From contig CAMDBH010000001.1 in NCBI GenBank assembly GCA_945889325.1, positions 62,001 through 126,000 on the forward strand: a stretch of 64,000 nucleotides of DNA. Reading direction: 5' to 3'. The notes beneath the pieces are model-generated. The model worked only from the letters and a program-made list of their open reading frames with translations. It was not told where the DNA came from and ran no database searches. The translations under genes and the position numbers were made by a program. Within the stretch, counting starts at the first letter, position 1; each line of letters begins with the position of its first letter. The DNA comes from Klebsiella pneumoniae (GTDB lineage: Bacteria; Myxococcota_A; UBA9042). This document shows, one piece after another, positions 38,859 through 48,986 of this stretch.

Positions 38859-40232
38859 ATGCAGCCAGCGACCCGCACCCTGACCGCCGCGACCTATGCC
38901 GAACGCTACACGTTGCCCAAATACCGGCTGCGCGTGTTGAGCGGGCCCAATTCAGGATTAGAAAAGGTTTTTGATCGGCGGCTGGTCTACATCGGATCGG
39001 CACCCGACAACGATTTTGTGCTCGACGACCCATCCGTGTCGCGCAACCACTTGAAAATCGATGGCGAGCGCAGCGGCTACCGCGTGCGCGATTTGGAAAG
39101 CAAAAACGGCACTTGGTTCGCTGGAGCGCGCTTGGGCGAAGCGATTCTCGGCACTTCAGCGCTGTTGCGTTTGGGCCAGACCGAACTGCAATTTGAGCAG
39201 CTGCCGGAATTGCACGAGGTCGCGTTGGCGCGCGAGCCGCAGTTTGGCGACCTGCTTGGCCAATCAACTGAAATGCGTGAAATTTTCGCGCTGCTCGCCC
39301 GTGCGGCGCCATCCGACAGCACCATATTGGTTGAAGGCGAGTCCGGCACCGGCAAGGAATTGGTTGCAGAGGCAATTCACAGTCATTCTCGGCGGTCCAG
39401 TGGCGCCTTTGTGGTTTTTGACTGTTCGGCCGTGCAGCGCGATCTGATGGAAAGTGAGCTGTTCGGCCACGTTAAGGGCGCATTCACCGGGGCGATTGCG
39501 ACGCGCAAAGGCGCGCTTGCGGAAGCCCACGGCGGCACGTTGTTTTTGGACGAAATTGGCGAACTAGGCTTGGAGTTGCAACCGAAGTTGCTGCGGGCGC
39601 TGGAAAAACGCGAGATCAAGCCGGTCGGCTCCAACGAACGCGCGCCGGTCGACGTGCGCGTCGTCGCGGCAACCAACAGAGATCTGGCGCAAATGGTGCG
39701 CGACGGCACGTTCCGCGAAGACTTGTACTACCGGCTGGCCGTCATTCAGATAGTTTTACCGCCGCTGCGGCGGCGCAAAGGCGACATTCCAGTGCTGGTC
39801 AATCATTTTTTGATCGAAGCCCAAGCGCGGGCAGCGCGACCGGGGGCAATGACAATTAGTTTTGATACCATGCAGACGTTGCAGGCGTATCCGTGGCCCG
39901 GCAACGTGCGCGAGTTGCGCAACCACATTGAACGCGCAGCCGTGCTGTCGGACGGCAAAGAGCTGCAAATTCAGCTGCAAGTGAGTTTGCGCAATCCCCT
40001 GCCCGCGCTGCAGTTGCAGACCACGCCGGCCCAGACCCTGAACTTTGACGTCGACTTGCCGTTCAAAGACGCCAAGGCGCGGCTGATTGACGAATTTGAA
40101 CGCCAGTACTGGCAACGCGCGCTTGAAGGACATCAGTGGAACATTTCGGCAGCGGCGAGGGCGACGGGGCTTCACCGCAAATCGCTGGAATATTTGATTA
40201 AAAAGCTCGAGCTGCACCGACCGCCGGAATGA
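38859..40232 (+). CDS. Sigma-54-dependent regulator with N-terminal FHA domain
   Basis: FHA DDPSVSRNHLKID; AAA+ GESGTGKEL, GAFTGA; Fis-type HTH NISAAARATGLHRKSLEYLIKKLEL. Confidence 0.92.
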   Translation: MQPATRTLTAATYAERYTLPKYRLRVLSGPNSGLEKVFDRRLVYIGSAPDNDFVLDDPSVSRNHLKIDGERSGYRVRDLESKNGTWFAGARLGEAILGTSALLRLGQTELQFEQLPELHEVALAREPQFGDLLGQSTEMREIFALLARAAPSDSTILVEGESGTGKELVAEAIHSHSRRSSGAFVVFDCSAVQRDLMESELFGHVKGAFTGAIATRKGALAEAHGGTLFLDEIGELGLELQPKLLRALEKREIKPVGSNERAPVDVRVVAATNRDLAQMVRDGTFREDLYYRLAVIQIVLPPLRRRKGDIPVLVNHFLIEAQARAARPGAMTISFDTMQTLQAYPWPGNVRELRNHIERAAVLSDGKELQIQLQVSLRNPLPALQLQTTPAQTLNFDVDLPFKDAKARLIDEFERQYWQRALEGHQWNISAAARATGLHRKSLEYLIKKLELHRPPE

Positions 40233-40593
40233 CGCTCGGCCCAAAGCGACGGTGAAAGATTTACATTTCTTCACACTTTCGGCTGGATCGATAAGAGGAT
40301 AGCGAACGGTAAACTGCCCCCCAAAGATCGGCGTAAGCCCGCGGCCTTGGGGCGCGTAATCGAGAGCCAACCTCCGCAGAATTGGGCGGAAATCGCAAAA
40401 AATTTGCGTTCTTTGACGGAAAAGTTACGCTGTTTTTCGTGGCCCGACGTGGCGGTCGTTCGCGAATTCAAGCGCTCGACCGTCAACGCAGGCAACGGCG
40501 CAGTCCAAGCAGGCTGCGGGTTTAGCTATTGCGCCGATTTTCCGGCGTGTTTAGTTGTATGCGGCGCTTGTGCGCCAAGCCAAGGAGACCAAC

Positions 40594-40884
40594 GTGACCA
40601 AGACCAAAACCCAAGTGCAGGTGCAGACCCGGACCGAGCTGGATGTAGCGCTGCGCAAAGCGAATTTGGCAGATGTCGAAGAAAAGGTGCTGCGCATGCG
40701 CTACGGCATTGCCCACGACCTGAAAGCGACGCTTGAGCAACGCGGCACCGATGTTCAAACTGCGACACAGTTGGAACAGATGGAGCATCGCGCGATCGCG
40801 TACTTGCAAAATGCCAGCAGCGGTGAAGGCATAGACATGGGCAAGCGCGACGCTGTCATCGATCGCCTGCAGCGAATTCGCTGA
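40594..40884 (+). CDS. Small protein resembling sigma-70 region 4
   Basis: LADVEEKVLRMRYGIAHDLKATLEQRG...QMEHRAIAYL compared with region 4 LxxREExVLRMRFGI...TLEEVG...RIRQIExKAL. Confidence 0.5.
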   Translation: MTKTKTQVQVQTRTELDVALRKANLADVEEKVLRMRYGIAHDLKATLEQRGTDVQTATQLEQMEHRAIAYLQNASSGEGIDMGKRDAVIDRLQRIR

Positions 40885-41106
40885 TTGATCGGGACCATGG
40901 ATGCGATTCGGCCGATTTTGGGCCGAATTCGCGTACTGCGGCATTTCGCGCGTCGCGCTGACACCTCCCGCGCGTTGCCCCCGCCAAAAAATGTAGACTC
41001 AAAAAACTGGACGCTGGACCGATCGCGCACAAACTAGGCGATACTGGCAGGCGCGCGTTCAGGTTGACGACGATTTTGCCAAGCAATCTCTGACCTCTAC
41101 GTGAAC

Positions 41107-41140
41107 GGCGCGCTTTTTCGCTCTGGCGAAAAAGCGCGCC
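41107..41140. terminator. Strong hairpin
   Basis: GGCGCGCTTTTTCGC-TCTG-GCGAAAAAGCGCGCC, 15-bp perfect stem. Confidence 0.5.
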
Positions 41141-41141
41141 A

Positions 41142-44100
41142 ATGGACGGTGCCAACATGCGCTCCCTTGACGCCGCGGGCCCGTTCGGGCATTCTCTCGC
41201 ACCCGATTTTTTCGGGCCTTTTGAACTTTGGAGTCTGCCATGTCCTCACCTACACACAGCACCGACGCCCGCCGCAAGGCCAAGAAAACCACCCAGGGCC
41301 AAGGACGCAAGCGCGCCACTGCACAGCAACAGCGCCTTATTTCTGAGAAAAAGCTGGAACTGGCTTTGGGCGAACACCACACGCTGCCCACCATTCGCTA
41401 GTTCATTCGCGGCCATTTCGCGCGAACCGAAGTCCGGCACGGCCGTAAAGTCGAGAAAGTCGCAGCCCAGCAAGTCACAAAAACGCTCGTATTTTGGTTG
41501 GTTAGGCTTGGCAACTTTGCTTGGCGCCGTGCTTGGCACAATTTGGCTTGGCGGCAACGGTCCAAACTTAGACAACAATCCCAATGATTTGCATGGCGTT
41601 CTGCAACATTTGCTTGGGGCGCTCGGCACCCATGCGGGGACTGACCTGCCGTCCGAGTGGCAAGTTGATCTGGACAAAGTCGCCAAAACGCCAGCCGACT
41701 TGGCGCTGACCGCGCCGCTCGGCGAACTGCCCAATCCATTCACCCAAGCTGACGCCGTCAAAGCCCTTGATCTTTATCGACAAGGTCGCTTTGTCGACAG
41801 CGCCGCTTTGGCGGAAAAAGTGTGGAAGGCGTTTGGCGGCAAAGACAGCCAAGAGCGCCAATTGTTTGCGGTATTTCTCACCCAAAGCCGCATGAGCAAT
41901 AAGGATGTGCCGGGTGCGATCCAAGCCGCCCGCGTCGCTGCGCTGCACCCAAGTCTGGGCCATGCGGCCCTACGCTTCTTGGCAGCTCGCGCCGATGATC
42001 AAGGACAAAGCCGTGTGGTGCTGGCGCTTTTGCACGCCGACCGCGATCAGGCGTCGCGCATCTTGCGCGCGCGATCGCTGCGGCGGTCGGGCGACCTCAA
42101 ACAAGCCGCCGATGAGATGAACGCTGTGCAAGCCGTCAAAGGCAGCGGAATTTGGCGGAAATGGGCCATTGAGCAAGTCCGCTTGTTGCACGCGCAGGGC
42201 AAAGAGGACACGGCGGTGGCCCAAGCGCGCGCGCTGATGGCCGCGGCGCCTAAGGCCACACAAGCCGAAGAAGCCGTCGATTTTCTGATTGGTTCCAGTG
42301 ATGCCGTCTGGGCGTCGCGCTTGGAAAAGCGAGCGCAGGACGGCCCAGCGGTGCTGGATGCCCTTGTATACACGGCGCAGCGGCGGCGCTACCCCCGTGC
42401 AATTGATGGCTTTTCTGCGCTGGCGACCCAAAAAGACGTCGGCTCGGCCGTGCAGTGCCATGCGCTGTCGTGGTTGGCGAAATGCTATGATCGCAAAGCG
42501 CAATTTGACAAGTCGCTGCCGGTGTTGCAACAGATTGCCGACGATTGCACGCCCAAAGATGCCGAGTCGTTGAAGAAAATTCGCGATTTTGTCGTCGATG
42601 AGTCGGCGCTTGGCGCTGGCCAAGTGAGCTACCGCATCGGCCGCGCGCAGTTGTTGCAAGGCAAAATGGAGGGCCTCACGCCCGTCAAGCACGCGCTGTT
42701 GGACGGCTTGAGCGGCATCGACAGCGATGACGCCAAGACTTTGATACAACTTGCAAAATCGCCAGAAGCCGCGGCACTTTTCAAGCAGCATGGCGTGGTT
42801 GCGGCGCAGGACTATGCGGAGCGCGACATCGTCGACGTCGTGGCATGGCGCTTTGCCCAAGAGCGGATGAATGCCGGTAAGTGGGCGGATGCGCTGCCTA
42901 TTTTGGATCGAATGCGCGAGGTGCGAGACATCGACGCGCCCGGTTTGGCGCGTTTTGACGATCGCGATTGGGCCCGGGGGCGCAATGACTATTTTGCCGG
43001 CAGGGCGCTGACAAATTTGGGCAAACCCCAAGCCGGAATCGAACGTTGGCAGAGAATTGTGCGCCGCCACCCGTTGAGCTATTACGCCACGATGGCCATG
43101 TCGCAACTTAAGCACGCCGGTGCTGAGGAGACGATTGCGGCGCTGCAAAGTGCGATTCATCCCAAGGATGCCGACGCGTCGGGGCCGAAGATCGACGACA
43201 AACTGCTGCAGGATCAGGCGGTTCAGCGGGGTCGCCTGCTCGGTCAACTGGGCCTTCACGATGAGGCAGGCGATGAGTTGGACAGTCTGGGCCTCGGACG
43301 AGACGTGAATGCCGAGCAGAAATGGGCAGCTGGCGATCCCGGTGGCGCCTGGACGCGGGCAGCGCTGGATGCGGAAGCTGGACGGTGGATTTCGTCGCAC
43401 GCGACGGGTCGCGATGCGCTGCGCCGCTTCGCTACAGAATATCCAAATGAGAACAATCGATTGGCTTGGCAATTGACCTATCCGCGGGCCTACAGAACGT
43501 TGATTGAAGCGGCTGCCGCCGAATTTGGCCTGCATCCGTCGGTGGTTTGGGCGATCTGTCGCAGTGAAAGCGGCTTCAATCCAAGGGTTGAAAGCCATGC
43601 CGCTGCGATCGGCTTATTGCAGTTGATCCTGCCAACGGCCCAGGCCATGGCCAAACCGCTGGGCTTGACTGCCGATGCGCAAACGCTGCGTCAACCGGCT
43701 GTGAACGTGCGGCTCGGCGCGCGATATCTGAAATTACTACTCAATCGCTTCGACCGCGAGGCGCAGATGGCCGCCGGTTATAACGCCGGCGGCGGTGCGG
43801 TCGGGCGCTGGCGCAAGACCCGAGGCGATTGGGCCTTGGATTTGTTTGTGGAATCGATCCCGTTTCGCGAAACGCGCGACTATGCCAAACGCGTGGTGTC
43901 GTCGATCGCCATTTACCGCAATCTTTACGACAATGATGCATTGCACACATTTGCGCTCAACCAAAAAGTGGTGCCTGTTGGCGACGAACCGCCGACCGAA
44001 CCGTCGTCGGCGTCGGGCAGCACGGCGCCCGCGGCGTCGCAGGTCGCTCAAGTGCCGGCGCAACCGGTGCAAGTAGCTGAACAAGTTGCGACTTTGTCGG

Positions 44101-44333
44101 CGGTGAAATCCCCGCCTCTCAAAAGCCACAGCAGCGGACGAAAAAGCAAATTCGTCAAACGCGCGCCCCATCTCGCCCATGTGACCAAACGCACCCACGC
44201 GCTGGCGGGGCAAAAGCGCCCGCAAATGCACAAGCTCCGGGTTGCGCGCCAAATCACCAAAAGCCGCGCCAGCCACAGTCAAGCGCCGCACAAGCAAGGC
44301 CAATTCGCAAAAAAAACTAAGCATAACCGTTAG
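41142..44333 (+). CDS. Membrane-anchored lytic transglycosylase (Slt-type) with alpha-helical repeats; true start probably downstream of 41142
   Basis: TM YFGWLGLATLLGAVLGTIWLG; catalytic PSVVWAICRSESGFNPRVESHAAAIGLLQLILPTA, AAGYNAGGGAVGRW; basic C-terminal tail. Confidence 0.85.
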   Translation: MDGANMRSLDAAGPFGHSLAPDFFGPFELWSLPCPHLHTAPTPAARPRKPPRAKDASAPLHSNSALFLRKSWNWLWANTTRCPPFASSFAAISREPKSGTAVKSRKSQPSKSQKRSYFGWLGLATLLGAVLGTIWLGGNGPNLDNNPNDLHGVLQHLLGALGTHAGTDLPSEWQVDLDKVAKTPADLALTAPLGELPNPFTQADAVKALDLYRQGRFVDSAALAEKVWKAFGGKDSQERQLFAVFLTQSRMSNKDVPGAIQAARVAALHPSLGHAALRFLAARADDQGQSRVVLALLHADRDQASRILRARSLRRSGDLKQAADEMNAVQAVKGSGIWRKWAIEQVRLLHAQGKEDTAVAQARALMAAAPKATQAEEAVDFLIGSSDAVWASRLEKRAQDGPAVLDALVYTAQRRRYPRAIDGFSALATQKDVGSAVQCHALSWLAKCYDRKAQFDKSLPVLQQIADDCTPKDAESLKKIRDFVVDESALGAGQVSYRIGRAQLLQGKMEGLTPVKHALLDGLSGIDSDDAKTLIQLAKSPEAAALFKQHGVVAAQDYAERDIVDVVAWRFAQERMNAGKWADALPILDRMREVRDIDAPGLARFDDRDWARGRNDYFAGRALTNLGKPQAGIERWQRIVRRHPLSYYATMAMSQLKHAGAEETIAALQSAIHPKDADASGPKIDDKLLQDQAVQRGRLLGQLGLHDEAGDELDSLGLGRDVNAEQKWAAGDPGGAWTRAALDAEAGRWISSHATGRDALRRFATEYPNENNRLAWQLTYPRAYRTLIEAAAAEFGLHPSVVWAICRSESGFNPRVESHAAAIGLLQLILPTAQAMAKPLGLTADAQTLRQPAVNVRLGARYLKLLLNRFDREAQMAAGYNAGGGAVGRWRKTRGDWALDLFVESIPFRETRDYAKRVVSSIAIYRNLYDNDALHTFALNQKVVPVGDEPPTEPSSASGSTAPAASQVAQVPAQPVQVAEQVATLSAVKSPPLKSHSSGRKSKFVKRAPHLAHVTKRTHALAGQKRPQMHKLRVARQITKSRASHSQAPHKQGQFAKKTKHNR
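41240..41401 (+). CDS. Small basic protein (53 aa; below ORF-track cutoff)
   Basis: SD-like TTTGGAG upstream of ATG; MSSPTHSTDARRKAKKTTQGQGRKRATAQQQRLISEKKLELALGEHHTLPTIR*. Confidence 0.45.
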   Translation: MSSPTHSTDARRKAKKTTQGQGRKRATAQQQRLISEKKLELALGEHHTLPTIR

Positions 44334-44381
44334 TTAGCCCGACGCTTGGCCCTATCATCAGGTCGCAACTTGCGTCGCGGG

Positions 44382-44584
44382 TGAGAGCGTGTGAAAAATC
44401 CTTTTTTCACGCTGTCGATTGGGGTCTGGTATTGGCAATTTCTGCCAATCGACCAAAAGTGGGCTCGGATTCAAATTGCTGGTCCTAGTAATATCATTAT
44501 CTTACGGACCATCCAAGCAGAAACTGCTAATACCTGACCCCGCCTCAGAGGCTGTGAAATGAATATTTCACAGCCTCTGAGGCG
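44382..44584. repeat. Three-hairpin intergenic repeat, copy 3
   Basis: Core 44421-44541 (121 bp); about 7 differences from copy 1 by eye; right hairpin one base pair longer. Confidence 0.9.
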
Positions 44585-44743
44585 CGGACCCTCGCCGCTT
44601 CCGCTGCTGCGCGCCGCGCTGAATCGCCGCGACTTCACGCGCGTCTAATCCAAAGCAGCGTGTGCCCCATTGGCACCATCGGAACAGTTGCTTGCAGCGC
44701 CGTGTTGTGGCCGCATGCAAATTCAAACCTGCGCGGAGATGTT

Positions 44744-47023
44744 TTGAAACGCGACGTGAACCCATCGGCGATCAACCTGCAACCGCGCAAGCTGCAACCG
44801 CAAATGCGCGGGCAACTGCGGCCGATTTTGCGGGTGGTGGCGCAGGTGCGGGCGCGACTTTGGCGGCAGGTTTTTGTCACCCGGACGCTGAAATGGCTAG
44901 CGATCATCGCGATTCCCACGGCGGTGACGGTGCTGGCGATGCGCGTGGGCTGGCTGGCGCAGCAATGGGACGATCGGGCGCTGGTTGCGCTGGCTGTTGG
45001 GTTGGCGGCGGCGTTGCTCTATGCCGCATTGCATTTACGCCCTTGGCTTGCGACGGCGATTGCCATTGATAGTCGGGCAGGTAGCGGTGATCAGTTGTCG
45101 ACCGCGCTGTGGCTGGCGGCGCAAGATCGCAGTGACGCTTGGGCGATTGTGCAGGCCCAGCATGCCACTGATTTTGCCCGGCAATTGGATATCCGGCCCC
45201 TGTTTCCGTGGCTCATGCCGCCCGCGTTGCGTTGGGCGTGGTCGCCGGCGCTGGCCCTGCTGGTTGCGCTGTTGCTGCCGATTCAGGCGTTGCTCGGCGC
45301 GCTGCGTTCGAAAGATCCGGCGGATGCCTGTGGGGTTGCCCTTCAAATGCCGAACCCACCCAAGGGCTTTGCGACCGCCCGCGATCTGCTGGATGAAAAT
45401 GCGCTGGATATTTTGCAAATGGACAAAGCGCTGTTGCAGGACATCACGGCGCAAGTACAGGATCCTTCGACAAAACTTTGGCTGAACAAGGTCGCGCATG
45501 TGCTGCAGGGCATGGCCGATGGGACGTTGGACAAAACGCAAGCGCTTGAGCAACTGGCGCAATTGGAAGCGCAAAAGCCCAATTTGAAAGCACTGTCTGA
45601 AGTGCTGGATTCGCAAGATCCGCCCAAAGCCGCCGACGCCGACGCGCTGCCGAGCGATCCCAATGTCGCCGAACAACAAAAGGATCTGGCCCTGAAAAAT
45701 GCTGTGGCCGAAGCGGCAAAAAAGGCGGCAGAAACTGCTCCGGAAGGGGCCGAAAAAGAGGCGATGAAAAAAGCGGCGTCAGAAAAAGATCTGGGCGCGT
45801 TGGGCAAGATTGCGGAAAAATTGGCGGAAAAAGATTTAAGTGACAAGGACTTGGAGAAATGGGTCAAGGCGTTGGAAAAATTTGCCGATGGCCTCAAGGA
45901 CCAAAAGATTCCGGAAAAATTTAAGGCGCTTGCCGATCGCATCCAAAAACTGCAGGAAAAACGCGCCAATGAGGGCGGCTTGGCCAAGAACGATCAAGAG
46001 CGTTTGCAGCAGGCGCGGCATGAGCTGGCCCAACTCAAGCAGAATCAGGGAGATGCCCAGGCTGCACAGCATGAGGTGGAGCGGCTTGAACGTGGGGCGC
46101 GGCAGGCAGCGGACGAATTGCGCCGCCAACAGCAGCAGGAAGGCCAAGGGCGCGTGGGCAAAAATGGCCAGCAAGGTGGTGATAAGAATGGTGAAAAGTC
46201 GGGGGCTGGCAAAGGCGGCCAAGGGGCCAAAGAACAGTTCAAGCAGGCGATGCGGGCAGCGGCCAACGAATTGAAACGCGAGCAAAACAACCAAGAGGCG
46301 CGGCAAGCGTCGCGCATCGCGCAAGAGCGCATGAAACAGGCGCGCGAGGCGCTGGAGCGCGGCAGCGAGCAGGGTCAGGCGCGCAAGTCTTTTGATCGCA
46401 AGGCCAAATCGAAAGGTGGGTCTGAAAGCGGTGAGGAAGAGGAACAAGAGGACAGCCAGCGAGGAAGCAGCCAGCAGCGGAAAGCCAAGCGAAATCAGGA
46501 GGAACAAGACGAGCGCGACGCGCTGCGCGAGGCCAACGCCCAACGCGCGCGCAAGGCTGGCCAGGGACGCGAAGAAGTCGGCGAGGATGGCGACGGCGGC
46601 GAGCCGCAACAAGGGCAAAAGAAATCAGGGCATAAGCTCGGCAAGGGCAAACTGGACGATCCGGGGCGCATGAGCCAGATGCGCGACGAAGCGGCCCAAG
46701 GCGCAGGCGGCCAAAAGGGCGATGGGCCCGATGGCAAGGACAATGGCAACGGCCAGGGTCACCAGAAAGGCGATGATCGCAAAGGCGATTCCAAAGGAGT
46801 CCAAGGCGGCAAGCGCGAAAAACTCACCGGCCAGGCAGGCGATGGACCCGACGTCAAGAAAGTCATGAACGACACGGCGAAAAAAGGCTTTGCCCGTGCC
46901 GGCTGGCGGCAGATCTACGTCGATTACAGCGGTGTGGCGGAAGAAATGCTCGACAAAGAAAATTTGCCGCCGAGTCGGCGAGCCGCAGTGCGGCGTTATT
47001 TTGAGCAAATTCGACCGCGGTAG
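44744..47023 (+). CDS. Large membrane protein with long charged/Gly-Gln-rich region, first gene of MoxR/VWA cluster (start approximate)
   Basis: Hydrophobic N-terminal TMs, then coiled-coil and low-complexity tract; immediately upstream of MoxR. Confidence 0.7.
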   Translation: MKRDVNPSAINLQPRKLQPQMRGQLRPILRVVAQVRARLWRQVFVTRTLKWLAIIAIPTAVTVLAMRVGWLAQQWDDRALVALAVGLAAALLYAALHLRPWLATAIAIDSRAGSGDQLSTALWLAAQDRSDAWAIVQAQHATDFARQLDIRPLFPWLMPPALRWAWSPALALLVALLLPIQALLGALRSKDPADACGVALQMPNPPKGFATARDLLDENALDILQMDKALLQDITAQVQDPSTKLWLNKVAHVLQGMADGTLDKTQALEQLAQLEAQKPNLKALSEVLDSQDPPKAADADALPSDPNVAEQQKDLALKNAVAEAAKKAAETAPEGAEKEAMKKAASEKDLGALGKIAEKLAEKDLSDKDLEKWVKALEKFADGLKDQKIPEKFKALADRIQKLQEKRANEGGLAKNDQERLQQARHELAQLKQNQGDAQAAQHEVERLERGARQAADELRRQQQQEGQGRVGKNGQQGGDKNGEKSGAGKGGQGAKEQFKQAMRAAANELKREQNNQEARQASRIAQERMKQAREALERGSEQGQARKSFDRKAKSKGGSESGEEEEQEDSQRGSSQQRKAKRNQEEQDERDALREANAQRARKAGQGREEVGEDGDGGEPQQGQKKSGHKLGKGKLDDPGRMSQMRDEAAQGAGGQKGDGPDGKDNGNGQGHQKGDDRKGDSKGVQGGKREKLTGQAGDGPDVKKVMNDTAKKGFARAGWRQIYVDYSGVAEEMLDKENLPPSRRAAVRRYFEQIRPR

Positions 47024-47045
47024 GATGCATCAGGGAGAAGTAGCA

Positions 47046-48056
<1,011 letters not shown>

Positions 48057-48071
48057 CCGCCGGAGTGAACA

Positions 48072-48986
48072 ATGGCGGACGGAGAAAATCAGCACATTCG
48101 TCAGGATCTGTTCGACGCGAGTTTTCTGGGCAAAGTCGAGCAGTTGGCGTTGATGGCGCGGCGGATGGCGACCTCGGGGCAACGCGCGCAACGCCGCAGT
48201 CGCAAGGTCGGCAGCGGGATCGAATTTGCCGATCACCGCGACTACGAGCCGGGTGACGACCTGCGCGGCATCGATTGGAATTTGTTTGCGCGCACCGAAC
48301 GCCTGCAACTGCGGCAATATGAAGAGGAAGAGGATCTGAGCGTGTATTTTCTGCTCGATCGCTCCTCCTCCATGGGGATGGCCGCGGACGGTGAGACGCA
48401 TCTGTTGGATCGCGCGCTGCAAGTGACCGCAGCTCTTGCGTATATTTCATTGTCGAATCTGGATCGGGTCGCGGTGGTGCCGTTTGACGACCATGCGCCG
48501 CCGCCGATGCGACCGCTGCGCGGCAAAAGTCAGTTCTTCCGCATCCTGCGCGCGCTTTCGGCGGTGCGTCCGGGCGGAAAAACCAATATCACGCAGTCGC
48601 TGCAACTGTTCACGCGCACGCAGCCGCGCAGCGGACTGGCCGTGATCATTAGCGATTTTTACGATCCGACGGGCCTTGGCGATGGCCTACGCGATCTGGC
48701 GCTGCGCGGCTTTGAGCCGATGGTGCTGCATCTATGCGATCGGTCGCTGCTCGATGCCGACATCCAAGGCGATTTGACGCTTATCGATTGCGAAACCAAG
48801 CAACTGCGCGAATTTGTTCTGACGCCGGCGTTGATGGCGCAATACCGCAAAGTCTTTGAGGAATTCTCGCAGGAAATCAGCCGTGCGGCCCGCTCCGCCA
48901 ACGCGCGCTGCCTGCAAGTCGACATCAGCGTGCCATTTGACGACGTCGTCATGCGCATCTTCCGTCAAGGAGGCTTCCTAGGCTGA
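48072..48986 (+). CDS. DUF58 domain protein
   Basis: GIEFADHRDYEPGDDLRGIDWNLFARTERLQLRQYEEEEDLSVYFLLDRSSSM. Confidence 0.92.
   Translation: MADGENQHIRQDLFDASFLGKVEQLALMARRMATSGQRAQRRSRKVGSGIEFADHRDYEPGDDLRGIDWNLFARTERLQLRQYEEEEDLSVYFLLDRSSSMGMAADGETHLLDRALQVTAALAYISLSNLDRVAVVPFDDHAPPPMRPLRGKSQFFRILRALSAVRPGGKTNITQSLQLFTRTQPRSGLAVIISDFYDPTGLGDGLRDLALRGFEPMVLHLCDRSLLDADIQGDLTLIDCETKQLREFVLTPALMAQYRKVFEEFSQEISRAARSANARCLQVDISVPFDDVVMRIFRQGGFLG

Noticed and set aside
41970-43598. 542-aa antisense ORF within the lytic transglycosylase gene
   Set aside because: Arg/His-rich shadow ORF in high-GC coding DNA.
44560-44648. Short ORF MNISQPLRRG... starting in repeat copy 3
   Set aside because: 29 codons, ends before the next gene; more likely a by-product of the hairpin's ATG than a real gene.
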